DNA of 64,000 nucleotides, taken from Mycobacterium kyogaense (GTDB lineage Bacteria > Actinomycetota > Actinomycetes > Mycobacteriales > Mycobacteriaceae). The stretch is from assembly GCF_003254575.1 (NCBI RefSeq), contig NZ_QJUA01000018.1, positions 35,429 through 99,428 of the forward strand, given 5' to 3'. The notes under the pieces were generated by a model. The model did no database searches. It worked only from the letters and a program-made list of their open reading frames with translations, and was not told the origin of the DNA. Made by a program: the position numbers and the translations under genes. Below are positions 19,278-27,744 of this stretch, piece by piece (position 1 is the first letter of the stretch; the number at the start of each line of letters is the position of its first letter).

Positions 19278-19883
19278 TCACCGGCTGTCGATGTCGGCGC
19301 CGGAGCACAGATCGGCGCAGTCGACCATGACGACGTCGTCGCGGGACCGCAGGAACGGGCCCGCCCCTTCGTCCCCGGCCAACGTGTCGAGCAACGCGGC
19401 CCAGTGCCGGCGCGCGATGACGACCGGGTGTCCGGGCCTACCCGCGTAGCTCGCCCGCGCCAGGCCGGTACCGCGAGCGGCAGCGAGAACGCGCCGCACC
19501 GCCGCGGCGTTGACGTCGGGAGTGTCGACCGGCAGGAAAACCGCGAACTCGACCCCCTCATGATCGGCATCCTCGAGCGCGAGCACGCCCGCGCGGACCG
19601 ATGCGCTCAATCCGTCGGCCCAGTCGGCGGCGACGACGGCCGACGCCGACTGCGGAATCGTCACCCCGTCGACCACCGCACCGAGGACCACGACCACGTC
19701 GGCGCAGCCGCCCTCCCGCAAGGCCGCCACCACCGACCCCAACCACTCACCACTGTCAGCAAGCACCTTGGGCATGCCGAAACGTGTTCCGGCACCCGCT
19801 GCCAGAACCACACCAGCGTCCGAATGTTGTTGGATCTCAGACACTTTCGCGACAGCCCCTTGACGGTATGACAATTTTGACAT
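19278..19883 (-). CDS. MobA-like nucleotidyltransferase (MocA family)
   Basis: A 201-residue protein of the MobA-like NTP transferase fold. It has the nucleotide-binding signature VVLAAGAGTRFGMPKVL at about residues 25-41, the metal-binding FLPVDTPDV and a RPGHPVVI segment. Relatives transfer CMP or GMP to molybdopterin (MocA, MobA) or act in other nucleotide-sugar reactions. No XdhC-, Cox- or molybdoenzyme-type gene adjoins it, so the partner is unknown. The start may instead be an internal GTG at 19844. Confidence 0.75.
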   Translation of the reverse strand: MSKLSYRQGAVAKVSEIQQHSDAGVVLAAGAGTRFGMPKVLADSGEWLGSVVAALREGGCADVVVVLGAVVDGVTIPQSASAVVAADWADGLSASVRAGVLALEDADHEGVEFAVFLPVDTPDVNAAAVRRVLAAARGTGLARASYAGRPGHPVVIARRHWAALLDTLAGDEGAGPFLRSRDDVVMVDCADLCSGADIDSR

Positions 19884-20092
19884 CTACCTGGCCGGCAATT
19901 GTGAACAACTGCTGAAAGTCATTGTCCAAGATCACCGCGTGCGCGTATGGTCGGGACCACGGGTTGATGAAGCAGCCCCTTTGAGGAAACGTCATCGTCA
20001 CGCGGGTCTGCAATTCCCGCGCAGGCTTCTTTGTATCTCTGCCCCCTTGGCGCGACCACAGACCGAATTCCATTTCGACTGATGGAGCCCCA

Positions 20093-20527
20093 GTGGCTGA
20101 AGCGCCCCCTGTACCGCCGGATGCGGAACTCGACACGCACACGTGTCACTCCGCGCAGTTTGAGACCCGGCGACCACAGCCGTCGACCGCGGTCGTCTCC
20201 GCGCACGGCGAACTCGACGCCGCGAACGGCAACTCCTTCGTCAAGTACGCCCTGCGGGATGCGAAGCAGACCCAGTGGTTGGTGATCGACCTCAGCGGAT
20301 TGAGCTTCTTCGCCACCGCCGGCTTCTCCGCACTGCACACCCTCAACGTGCAATGCGCCGGCGAGAACATCCGATGGGCGTTGATCCCGAGCCTTGCCGT
20401 CGACCGCTTACTGCGCCTGTGCGACCCGGACTCCACGCTGCCGATCTGCGTCGACGTCGCCACTGCCCTGACCACGGTGCACAGCGATCCCCCGCGGTTA
20501 CTGAAGCTGATCTCGCAGCCGCGTTAG
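20093..20527 (+). CDS. STAS-domain anti-anti-sigma-like protein next to sigF
   Basis: A 144-residue single STAS domain protein (residues about 30-125). Such proteins bind RsbW-type anti-sigma factors and release the sigma factor; phosphorylation of a Ser or Thr blocks this. Where relatives read D-S-x-G, this protein reads A74-T75-A76-G77 in SFFATAGFSAL, so a threonine is at the phospho-site and the preceding Asp is missing. The GTG start has GATGGAG upstream. It ends within the 3' end of sigF (30-nt tail overlap), so a role in SigF control is likely. Confidence 0.8.
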   Translation: MAEAPPVPPDAELDTHTCHSAQFETRRPQPSTAVVSAHGELDAANGNSFVKYALRDAKQTQWLVIDLSGLSFFATAGFSALHTLNVQCAGENIRWALIPSLAVDRLLRLCDPDSTLPICVDVATALTTVHSDPPRLLKLISQPR

Positions 20528-21289
20528 CGACTTCGCCAGCAGCCGGGACACGTGCATCTGGGAGATGCCCACCCGCTCGGCGATCTGCGTCTGCGTCATC
20601 GACTCGAAGAACCGCAGCACCAGCACCATGCGCTCCCGCTCCGGCAGAGCCTCGAGCAGCGGACGCAACGCCTCGCGGTTCTCGATCTGATCGAGAGTCA
20701 TGTCGAAGTCACCGAGCGTGTCCGCGATCGCCGGGGCGTCCTCGTTGCTCCCGCTGCCGCCGCTGTCGATCGACAACGTGTTGTAGGAACTTCCCGCGAC
20801 CAGGCCCTCGATGACCTCGTCGCGATCCATTTCCAGTTCGGCGGCGAGCTCGGTGGCCGTCGGCGCGCGGCCGAGGCGCTGTGAGAGATCCGCCGTCGCC
20901 GCGCCGAGCCGCAGATGCAATTCCTTGAGCCGGCGGGGCACCTTCACCGACCAGCTGTTGTCCCGGAAGTGGCGGCGAACCTCACCCATGATCGTCGGCA
21001 CGGCGAAGGACACGAAGTCCGAACCGGCGTTGACATCGAATCGGATCACCGCGTTCACGAGACCGACGCGCGCGACCTGGACGAGGTCATCGCGCGGCTC
21101 GCCGCGGCCGTCGAAACGGCGGGCGATGTGGTCAGCCAACGGCAAGCAGCGTTCGACGATGGAGTCACGCTGACGCTGGAAGGCGGGAGACCCTGCCTCG
21201 AGGCCTTCCAGTTTGCGGAACATGGCGACCACGTCCGCATATTCAGAGCTCGATCGCGAAGACGAACCCTGGGAGGACGATCGGGTCAC
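20498..21289 (-). CDS. sigF: Alternative sigma factor SigF
   Basis: A 263-residue sigma factor of the SigB/SigF stress group. Region 2 (DDLVQVARVGLVNAVIRFD, SFAVPTIMGEVRRHFRD), region 3 (VPRRLKELHLRL) and region 4 (ERERMVLVLRFFESMTQTQ, GISQMHVSRLL) are all present, with no region 1.1. It directs RNA polymerase to general stress promoters with GTTT/GGGTA-type boxes. The GTG start overlaps the rsbW stop by 4 nt, the known rsbW-sigF arrangement, so the two are co-translated. Confidence 0.95.
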   Translation of the reverse strand: MTRSSSQGSSSRSSSEYADVVAMFRKLEGLEAGSPAFQRQRDSIVERCLPLADHIARRFDGRGEPRDDLVQVARVGLVNAVIRFDVNAGSDFVSFAVPTIMGEVRRHFRDNSWSVKVPRRLKELHLRLGAATADLSQRLGRAPTATELAAELEMDRDEVIEGLVAGSSYNTLSIDSGGSGSNEDAPAIADTLGDFDMTLDQIENREALRPLLEALPERERMVLVLRFFESMTQTQIAERVGISQMHVSRLLAKSLTRLRDQLQ

Positions 21290-21717
21290 TGCAACGAACT
21301 CGCTCGCCTTGTCGTCATCGAGATGCCGAAGACCTGGCCTTCCGGTGACTGTCCGTCGGAGAACGTCGTCACCTCATCGGTCAGAGAGCTCAGAACGTGC
21401 CAGCTGAAGCTGCCTGGCGCGAGGATGTCGGGGCTGTCGCAGGTGGTCGACGCGTGGACGACGAGCGCCTCCGGCTGCGGGTCCACGATCAGCAGCAGCG
21501 TCGACTCGGGCACGGCAGAGCGGATGAGCCGGGTGCAGGCCTCGTCGACAGCGAGGCGCAGATCGGCGACGGCGTCGAAGTCGAGATCTTCGAACGTGCC
21601 GATGGCGGCGACGAGGGTGCGCAGCACCGCCAGGTTCTCCAGCGTCGCGGCAACCCGCAGCTCCACGGACTGGGCGCTGTGTTGCTTCCCGTTGACGTGG
21701 CTCGCGCCCTGCGCCAT
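21286..21717 (-). CDS. rsbW: Anti-sigma F factor RsbW (UsfX)
   Basis: A 143-residue GHKL-type kinase-like protein that holds SigF inactive. The N-box region is LRLAVDEACTRLI; the usual Asn after the Glu is not present, and the glycine-rich lid is weak, as in the short mycobacterial forms I know. The length matches UsfX (about 145). I chose the ATG at 21717 because GGGAGGT lies 3-9 nt upstream; the longer frame to 21858 is unsupported. Confidence 0.9.
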   Translation of the reverse strand: MAQGASHVNGKQHSAQSVELRVAATLENLAVLRTLVAAIGTFEDLDFDAVADLRLAVDEACTRLIRSAVPESTLLLIVDPQPEALVVHASTTCDSPDILAPGSFSWHVLSSLTDEVTTFSDGQSPEGQVFGISMTTRRASSLQ

Positions 21718-22031
21718 CTGACCTCCCGAAAACTTCCCCGAGAGACTACCCCAGGGCGCGTCGCCGCTACTCATGGGTGCTCCGGCCGGTCTCGACGAGC
21801 GTGGAATCTGTGTTCGGGCGCCGCCGAAGAACTGTTGCTGACATGGTGCGCAAGCCATACCCCAGGCTCCAAATCCGCAAACTCAGGCTCGAAAAGCGTT
21901 GCGTCACCGCAATTCTGTGTGTGGGCGGTGAGACCCGCGTCACCTGTTTAGGTGTGCAACCGAGGGGAAGCCCAGGCCGGTCGGCGCCTGATTCGGGCGC
22001 CAGATGCCGATATCCCAGCTGAAAGGTGATC
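21718..22031. other. Divergent intergenic region between rsbW and csbD
   Basis: These 314 nt hold no supported gene. The right part contains the csbD promoter described separately. The left part should contain the rsbW-sigF promoter; a GGGGTAGT string on the minus strand near 21747 resembles a SigF -10 box, but I see no GTTT box at the right distance. Confidence 0.5.
21946..21969 (+). promoter_or_regulatory. Candidate SigF promoter of csbD
   Basis: GTTT at 21946-21949 and GGGAA at 21965-21969 are separated by 15 nt, close to the mycobacterial SigF consensus GTTT-N15-17-GGGTA. The start of csbD is 62 nt further on. CsbD proteins are classic general-stress products and sigF lies 0.7 kb away, so direct SigF control is plausible. 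Confidence 0.5.
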
Positions 22032-22268
22032 ATGAGCGACGAGAACAGCGGTCCCGCAGAGGGCATCAAGGGCGTCGTCGAGGACGTCAAGGGCAAGGCG
22101 AAGGAAACCGTCGGCACCGTCGCCGGCCGGGACGACATGGTGCGCGAGGGCAAGGCTCAGCAAGACAAGGCCGAAGCCGAACGCGAGGTCGCGCAGAAGG
22201 AAGCCGAGGCCGAATCGGCCCGTGCCGGCGCCAAGGCTGCCGAGAAGCGCCAGGAAGCCAACCAGTAA
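22032..22268 (+). CDS. CsbD-family general stress protein
   Basis: A 78-residue, very hydrophilic protein. The CsbD core GIKGVVEDVKGKAKETVG (about residues 10-27) is followed by a charged Lys/Glu/Ala helix that could form a coiled coil. Such proteins are induced by stress sigma factors; their molecular action is unknown. The ATG at 22032 is preceded by AAAGG at 5-6 nt spacing. A SigF-like promoter lies upstream and an intrinsic terminator downstream. Confidence 0.85.
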   Translation: MSDENSGPAEGIKGVVEDVKGKAKETVGTVAGRDDMVREGKAQQDKAEAEREVAQKEAEAESARAGAKAAEKRQEANQ

Positions 22269-22282
22269 GACGACTTTCTCGA

Positions 22283-22320
22283 CGGGCCCGACCGGACATG
22301 ACCGGTCGGGCCCGTTTCTT
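22283..22320 (+). terminator. Intrinsic terminator after csbD
   Basis: A perfect 13-bp stem, CGGGCCCGACCGG (22283-22295) with CCGGTCGGGCCCG (22302-22314), a 6-nt loop and a following TTTCTT. It is the clearest Rho-independent terminator in the window and lies 14 nt after the csbD stop. Confidence 0.88.
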
Positions 22321-22356
22321 GTCGCGTCAACTCCGTTGACTGCCACCCCGGCGGCG

Positions 22357-23241
22357 TCAGTAGCCCTGCTGCTCGAGAGCGAGACCAACGCGACCGAGAA
22401 CCTCACCAAAGTTGCTCTGACGATGCAGGACCACAAGAACCCACCCGAACTCCTTCGAGTAGCGAATCTTGTGCGCGATCTCGGGGCGGCACTTGGTGCC
22501 GTACGGCATCTTGACGAAGAGGTCGACGCCATCCACGTCTTTGACGTCGACGCCGACCTTGAATTCTTCATAGCCGAGATCGACGAAACCCCAGGCCGCC
22601 GATCCGACACGCACCCCTGCCCGGGGCACCATGGGCCAGCACTTGCGCAGAATGAGCCGCACCCGCGTGACCGCCGGCGTGCGCGAAGCGCCGTCCATCA
22701 GATTCACGGTGTCTCGCGCGTGGTCCAGCAGACGCGCTGACGGATAGCGGTCGGCAAGCGCCTGTACCTCATCGATCTCGATACCCGTGGCGCGAGCGAG
22801 GTCGTCGAGGCAGGTCACGGCCTCGACGCGGGGGTGGTGACGGGCGAGATCGAACGCGGTGCGCTGCGGAGTGGTGACCGGAACTCCGTCGACTGAGCAG
22901 ATCTCGTCGGGCTCGATGCTCTCGTTGCGAACGATGATTCCGTGTGGCGGTCGGGGGAAACGACGGATCATCTCGATCGGTACGCCGTCGTCGATCCACC
23001 GGGCGCCGTGCAGGGCGGCGGCCGCACGGCCGGCGATCACGCCCTGTCCGCGAGACCAGATCGACGCGGCGTGGATACGGTCAAGCAGCGTGGGCGCCGT
23101 CTTGGCCGGTATGTAGACGTCGGGGAAAAGCCTGCGGTATCGACTCCGAAGCACACCGCGGGTCAGCGCACCGGTGGACAGCGCTTCGCTGCCTCGAAGT
23201 ATGTCTGTCACGCAACGAATCGTGGCCGAAGGCGCCGACAT
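22357..23241 (-). CDS. AbiEi-like/DUF559-type hypothetical protein
   Basis: Up to 294 residues. The N-terminal part (LRGSEALSTGALTRGVLRSRYRRLFPDVY, in two pieces) resembles the winged-helix start of a large mycobacterial family related to AbiEi antitoxins. The middle has VIAGRAAAALHGARW, and the C-terminal DLGYEEFKVGVDVKD with the later segment KIRYSKEFGWVLVVL suggests a restriction-endonuclease-like (DUF559) fold. No partner toxin gene is adjacent. The start may be ATG 23241 or GTG 23211; the latter matches the usual family beginning. Function unknown. Confidence 0.65.
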   Translation of the reverse strand: MSAPSATIRCVTDILRGSEALSTGALTRGVLRSRYRRLFPDVYIPAKTAPTLLDRIHAASIWSRGQGVIAGRAAAALHGARWIDDGVPIEMIRRFPRPPHGIIVRNESIEPDEICSVDGVPVTTPQRTAFDLARHHPRVEAVTCLDDLARATGIEIDEVQALADRYPSARLLDHARDTVNLMDGASRTPAVTRVRLILRKCWPMVPRAGVRVGSAAWGFVDLGYEEFKVGVDVKDVDGVDLFVKMPYGTKCRPEIAHKIRYSKEFGWVLVVLHRQSNFGEVLGRVGLALEQQGY

Positions 23242-23288
23242 CAGGTGTCAGGCGCAGGCCAGGCAGCACCGCTGCTCGGTGTTGTGGG

Positions 23289-23334
23289 CGAGATTGCCTT
23301 GAGGGTCGCGCGGACGACCCTGACGGCAATCTCG
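23289..23334. repeat. Dispersed palindromic element, copy 2
   Basis: A hairpin with outer arms CGAGATTGCC and GGCAATCTCG, and inner arms AGGGTCG and CGACCCT around a 6-nt loop. The layout and much of the sequence (AGATTGC, TT, AGGGT) match the element at 946-996. It lies between the AbiEi-like gene and the small winged-helix gene. Confidence 0.6.
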
Positions 23335-23355
23335 GTTACAGCATCCGGCAGCGGG

Positions 23356-23706
23356 TCACGTCAGAGCGTCGATCAACTCCCCGACGGTGTGCGCCGATTC
23401 GACCGGGTGCCGCATCCGACCCTCGCGGTTGACCGTGTAGCTGTTGCGGCGACCGACCTTCGATTTGTCGACGTACCCATCGACGATGAGGTCGGCGAGG
23501 ATCGTCTGAACCGACCGTTCGGTGATCCCGATCAACACACTCAACTCGCGCGCCGTCAGGGACCGCCCTTGCGCCAGGCACAGCAGCACGTGCCCGTGAT
23601 TGGTCAGGAAAGTCCACGTCCGCGTCGCCTGCGCGGGCTCGGATGCGGGAGGGGCTGCCGCCTTACGCGGTGCCACCTTGCCAGTGCTTTTCCGTGTGGC
23701 GGGCAT
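23356..23706 (-). CDS. Winged-helix transcriptional regulator
   Basis: About 116 residues. A Lys/Ala/Pro-rich N-terminal tail (1-25) precedes a winged helix: TWTFLTNHGHVLLCLAQGRS, then TARELSVLIGITERSVQTILADL and the wing VGRRNSYTVN. This is an ArsR/MarR-like fold without visible metal-binding cysteines. It is divergent from dabB with about 100 nt between starts, so it is a candidate regulator of the DAB operon. The start is uncertain: ATG at 23718 or 23706. Confidence 0.7.
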   Translation of the reverse strand: MPATRKSTGKVAPRKAAAPPASEPAQATRTWTFLTNHGHVLLCLAQGRSLTARELSVLIGITERSVQTILADLIVDGYVDKSKVGRRNSYTVNREGRMRHPVESAHTVGELIDALT

Positions 23707-23772
23707 CGGCCACAGCATAGGTGATTCGCGTAGTCGGTTTCGGCAATTGGGCCACGTCACATTTTACGAAGC

Positions 23773-23812
23773 TTGACACGTGAGACGTAATACACGTAAT
23801 TTACTTCGCATG
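23773..23812 (+). promoter_or_regulatory. Leaderless-type promoter of the DAB operon
   Basis: TTGACA (23773-23778) is followed after 18 nt by TAATTT (23797-23802). Transcription would start about 7 nt later, at or next to the A of the dabB ATG (23810), giving a leaderless mRNA. There is no Shine-Dalgarno sequence before that ATG, which agrees. Repeated ACGT/GTAAT half-sites between the boxes could bind the divergent regulator. Confidence 0.6.
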
Positions 23813-25213
23813 TTAGAGATCTTCGCGGCTCCGGCTCTGACGACACTGATCGTCGCCCCTGCGCTCATGGCCCTGGTGTCCGCGACGCTCGGGCGGCGCG
23901 CACCCCTCATGTCGGCGCGACTCGGAACCGCCACTGCGGCGGCAGGACTGCTGATCGCCGCCATCACGGCGCCGATCGCAGCCGACCACCTGGCCACAGC
24001 TCTGCTACTCCTGATCTTCGGAGTGTCCGCCATCGCACAGGGTTTCGCGGTCCGCTATCTGGCGGGCGACGATCGTGCTCCCTGGTTCACCTGCGGCGCA
24101 CTGCTCCTCACTGCCGCAGCGGCAGCAATGGCCATGGCCACTACGCTCGTCGGCCTCGCGATCGGCTGGACCGGTGTCGGCGTGGCCCTGTGCTTCCTGC
24201 TGGCCACCTACCGAGAGCTGCCGACCGCCCGCGACGGGGTACGGCGTACGGCACTTGCCTTCGGTATCGGAGACAGCGCACTGTGGATCGCGGTGGGACT
24301 CCACGAATTCGCTGGCGACACAACACAACCCCTCGTAGCCGTGCTGATCGTCATCGCCGCGCTCTCCCGCTCCGCGCAGATCCCTTTCCACCGCTGGCTA
24401 CCGGCCACGCTGGCGGCGCCGACACCGGTGTCGGCGCTGCTGCACGCCGGTGTGGTCAACGGCGGTGGCGTGCTCCTGGTGAAGCTCGGCGCGCTGGGGA
24501 CTCCCCTGGCCTCCGGAGTCGTGATCGCCGCCGGCATGGCGTCGATGGCCTACGGCGCGGTACTGATGCTGGTGAGGCCCGATATCAAAGGGGCGCTGGC
24601 CTATTCGACGATGGCGCAGATGGGCTTCGTGATGCTGACCTGCGGCCTGGGGCTGTGGGCCGCCGCGGTGATCCATCTGATCGGACACGGCTTCTACAAG
24701 GCGACGCTGTTCCTGTCCTCCGGATCGGCGATCGCACGGCACCGCCGCCATCACGTGCTGCCTCCGCCGCCCGACCTCACCCGTCCTCGACGGTGGACCC
24801 TCGCCGCCACCGCGGTCCTGTTGCCGCCGCTCACCCTTGCCCTCGGTGTCGCGCTGGTGCCGACCTGGCAAGAAGGGCACGCCGCGGAATTCGCCCTGCT
24901 GCTCTTCGCCTGGGTAACCGGGTCGACCGCACTCTGGGGTTGGCTGCGCCGCCAGCCCACGATCGGCGGAATCGTAAGCGCCACAACACTGGTGGCGCCC
25001 ACCGCGATCGCCTACGTCGCGGTCGTCAGCATCGTCAGCCGGTACCTGCAACCGGCGCTGCCCCCGCCGACGGCGTCACCGGCCACAGTGTGGGCAGTGC
25101 TCGCCGCGGCCCTGATCCTGCTGGGTGCGGTCGCGAGTCTGCGCACCTCACCGCGGCTCTACACGCACGCCCTTTCCGCCGGAACCCTCCACCCGACAGG
25201 AGCACCTCGATGA
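23810..25213 (+). CDS. dabB: DabB: NuoL-like membrane subunit of the DAB inorganic-carbon transporter
   Basis: A 467-residue membrane protein with about 13 hydrophobic helices and the proton-translocating module of NuoL/MrpA proteins (RSAQIPFHRWLPATLAAPTP, HAGVVNGGG, RPDIKGALAYSTMAQMGF, HGFYKATLFLSSGSA). Because it is directly joined to a DabA gene, and no nuo or mrp genes adjoin, it is best read as DabB, which couples an ion gradient to CO2 hydration by DabA. The start is the ATG at 23810, not the GTG at 23780, because of the promoter position. It overlaps dabA by 4 nt. Confidence 0.88.
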   Translation: MLEIFAAPALTTLIVAPALMALVSATLGRRAPLMSARLGTATAAAGLLIAAITAPIAADHLATALLLLIFGVSAIAQGFAVRYLAGDDRAPWFTCGALLLTAAAAAMAMATTLVGLAIGWTGVGVALCFLLATYRELPTARDGVRRTALAFGIGDSALWIAVGLHEFAGDTTQPLVAVLIVIAALSRSAQIPFHRWLPATLAAPTPVSALLHAGVVNGGGVLLVKLGALGTPLASGVVIAAGMASMAYGAVLMLVRPDIKGALAYSTMAQMGFVMLTCGLGLWAAAVIHLIGHGFYKATLFLSSGSAIARHRRHHVLPPPPDLTRPRRWTLAATAVLLPPLTLALGVALVPTWQEGHAAEFALLLFAWVTGSTALWGWLRRQPTIGGIVSATTLVAPTAIAYVAVVSIVSRYLQPALPPPTASPATVWAVLAAALILLGAVASLRTSPRLYTHALSAGTLHPTGAPR

Positions 25214-27744
25214 CCACCGCCCTCGCCACCCGGCGTGCCCAGCTCCGCAGCGACATCCGGTTGGCCGCCCGCGCGCTGCCCACCCACCATCCGCTCGGCA
25301 CCTTCATCGCGGTGAACCCGCTGGCAGGCCTGCAGACCATGCCTTTCGAGCAGGCAGTGCGCCGCGCGAGTGACGTGTACGGGATGCGCGGCACGCTGCC
25401 CGAAGAGCTCTACCGGGCGCTGTACCGGCAGGGCCGTGTCACCGACGCCGACCTCGACGACGTCTTGATCCGCCGCCACCCCAACCTGGCCGACGAACCG
25501 AACCTGCACGTCGGCAACGCCGCGATGACCGCGATCGAACTCCTGCGCGCCGATCTGCTGCACGGGGAGACGGCCCCACAACCGCTGCGCCGCTTCGTCA
25601 CCCACGCAGAGCGGGCTTCCGCGGCCATCGCCGCCGACATCGATGCGCACGCGGCGACCTGGTGCGCCGCATTCCTCGGCGGCGGCAGCTGGCCGATGCC
25701 GGGACGCGACAAGGGTTTCTATCCCGCGTGGCGCGACCTGGTCCGCACCGAGCGCACGCTGCCGCGCGCGGTGCGCCGGCAGATGATCGCCCTTCCCGAG
25801 CGCGCCGATGACGCCAGCCTGCGCGCGCTCGACGCGCTGGGCGTCGGTGACGACGAGCGAGTCACGTATCTGCAGGCACATCTGACCCGGTTGCCGGGCT
25901 GGGCCGCGCACATCCAGTGGGGCGCGGACCGGGCCACGGGCATCGACCTGCTCCAGTATCTGGCGATGCGGTTGAGCTACGAGGCCGCGTTCGTGCAGGA
26001 GCCCTCGCCCGCACCGGCCCAGGAGCCTCGCCGGCCCTCGACTCCCACCGCACGCGATCGCGCAGCTCTGCTGCTGTCCACCTCGACCGGCACCGCGGTA
26101 CCGGAGAGTGAATTGACTGCGGCCGCACGCATTCTGGCTGCGATGCCGGTCGCGGCCCGCGAGATGGTGTGGCAGCAGGCGTTCGAGAGCCACTACCAGA
26201 ATCGGCTGCTCACGGCGCTGGCGGATGCGACGCCGCCCGCCCGTACCAAAACCCACACGCAGCTCGTCACCTGCATCGACACCCGCTCGGAAGGGTTGCG
26301 CCGCCATCTCGAGAGCCAGGGCGGCTACGAGACCCTGGGCTTCGCCGGATTCTTCGCGGTCGCCATCCGGTTCACGGGCCTGCTCGGCGGGGACTCGGCC
26401 GACCTGTGCCCGGTGCTGATCTCGCCGAACCACGACGTCCACGAGCACGCCGCAGCCAACCCTGCACGCCAGATCCGCGGCGCCACCGAGCTCGCCGCCG
26501 CCGAGACCGCATTCCACCATGCCAAGCACTCACTGACGGGGCCCTTCACGCTCGCCGAAGCCGCCGGCTGGCTGGCCGCGCCACTCGCGGCGGCGAAAAC
26601 CGCGGCACCGGCCACCGTCGGCAAGGTTCGGCATCGCCTGCGGGACCTCATCGCTCCGTCGACCGCGACAGTCCTCGCGATCGACGGCATGCCGCTGGGC
26701 GAGCGAGTCCTGTTCGCGCAGACGGTTCTCCAGTCGATAGGGCTGGTCCGCGATTTCGGCCGCCTGCTGGTGCTCTGCGGGCACCACAGCACGACGGAGA
26801 ACAACCCGTATCAGGCGTCGCTGGACTGCGGTGCGTGCGGCGGGCAGGGCGGCGGACCGAATGCCCGCACCGCTGCGCTGATCCTCAACGATCCCGCGGT
26901 GCGCGACGAACTGCGGGGCGCAGGGATCGACGTCCCGGCGCAGACCCTGGTCGTCGCAGCGGTCCACGACACCGCCACCGACCGGGTCACGGTGCTCGAC
27001 CACCACCTCATCCCGAGCAGTCATCGCGACGACATCGCCCGGCTGGAGGCCGATCTCGCCCGCGCGGGTGAGGCACTGGCTGCCGAGCGGTGCGCCGAGC
27101 TCCCCGGTGCCCCGCGCCGTCGGTCCTCTGCCAGGGCTGCGCGTCACGTCGCGTCACGCTCGCTGGACTGGGCGCAGGTGTACCCCGAATGGGGACTGGC
27201 GGGCAACGCCGCGTTCATCATCGCCCCGCGCGAGATCAGCGCCGGAATCGACCTGCAGCGCCGGGCTTTCCTGCACTCCTACGATGCGGACGTCGACGTC
27301 GACGGCACCGCGCTGGAGACGATCATGACCGCACCGCTCGTCGTCGCGCAGTGGATCAACTGCCAGTACTACTTCTCGACAGTGGCACCGGATGCATTCG
27401 GCGCCGGGAGCAAGACGATCCACAACGTCGTCGGAGACGCAGGGGTGCTCTCCGGACACGTCGGCGATCTACGCCTCGGACTGCCCCGGCAGTCGGTCCG
27501 ATTCGGCGACAGGCTGATTCACGAACCACAGCGACTGCTCGCGGTGATCCAGGCCCCGCTCTCGCGCATCGACACCGTGATCGAACGCAACCCCGCGCTG
27601 CGGCAACTGTTCGACAACGACTGGGTCGCGGTCGCCGCACGCGAGAACTCCCACGACAGCTGGCGGCGTCGCACCCGAACAGGTTGGCGCAGTTGGCTCG
27701 ACACCCGCGACACCACCACCGAAGACAAGGAGATGATTCCGTGA
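25210..27744 (+). CDS. dabA: DabA: zinc-dependent carbonic-anhydrase-like subunit (DUF2309)
   Basis: An 844-residue protein of the DUF2309/DabA family, which with DabB forms an energy-coupled inorganic-carbon pump that hydrates CO2 in one direction. The beta-carbonic-anhydrase-like site is intact: C355 and D357 in TCIDTRSEG, H525 in LCGHHS and C540 in DCGACGGQGGG. These are almost the positions published for Halothiobacillus DabA (C351, D353, H524, C539). The family start PTHHPLGTFIAVNPLAG is clear. It overlaps dabB (ATGA) and the PII-like gene (GTGA). Confidence 0.9.
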   Translation: MTTALATRRAQLRSDIRLAARALPTHHPLGTFIAVNPLAGLQTMPFEQAVRRASDVYGMRGTLPEELYRALYRQGRVTDADLDDVLIRRHPNLADEPNLHVGNAAMTAIELLRADLLHGETAPQPLRRFVTHAERASAAIAADIDAHAATWCAAFLGGGSWPMPGRDKGFYPAWRDLVRTERTLPRAVRRQMIALPERADDASLRALDALGVGDDERVTYLQAHLTRLPGWAAHIQWGADRATGIDLLQYLAMRLSYEAAFVQEPSPAPAQEPRRPSTPTARDRAALLLSTSTGTAVPESELTAAARILAAMPVAAREMVWQQAFESHYQNRLLTALADATPPARTKTHTQLVTCIDTRSEGLRRHLESQGGYETLGFAGFFAVAIRFTGLLGGDSADLCPVLISPNHDVHEHAAANPARQIRGATELAAAETAFHHAKHSLTGPFTLAEAAGWLAAPLAAAKTAAPATVGKVRHRLRDLIAPSTATVLAIDGMPLGERVLFAQTVLQSIGLVRDFGRLLVLCGHHSTTENNPYQASLDCGACGGQGGGPNARTAALILNDPAVRDELRGAGIDVPAQTLVVAAVHDTATDRVTVLDHHLIPSSHRDDIARLEADLARAGEALAAERCAELPGAPRRRSSARAARHVASRSLDWAQVYPEWGLAGNAAFIIAPREISAGIDLQRRAFLHSYDADVDVDGTALETIMTAPLVVAQWINCQYYFSTVAPDAFGAGSKTIHNVVGDAGVLSGHVGDLRLGLPRQSVRFGDRLIHEPQRLLAVIQAPLSRIDTVIERNPALRQLFDNDWVAVAARENSHDSWRRRTRTGWRSWLDTRDTTTEDKEMIP

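Noticed and set aside
21718..21858. Longer rsbW start
   Set aside because: A strong Shine-Dalgarno sequence precedes the ATG at 21717, and the length then matches UsfX.
24190..25209. In-frame extension upstream of dabA
   Set aside because: It lies inside dabB in another frame and is Arg-rich; the ATG at 25210 overlaps the dabB stop and begins the family sequence.
23810..25213. DabB as a respiratory complex I or Mrp antiporter subunit
   Set aside because: Similar fold, but no other nuo or mrp genes are present and it overlaps dabA.
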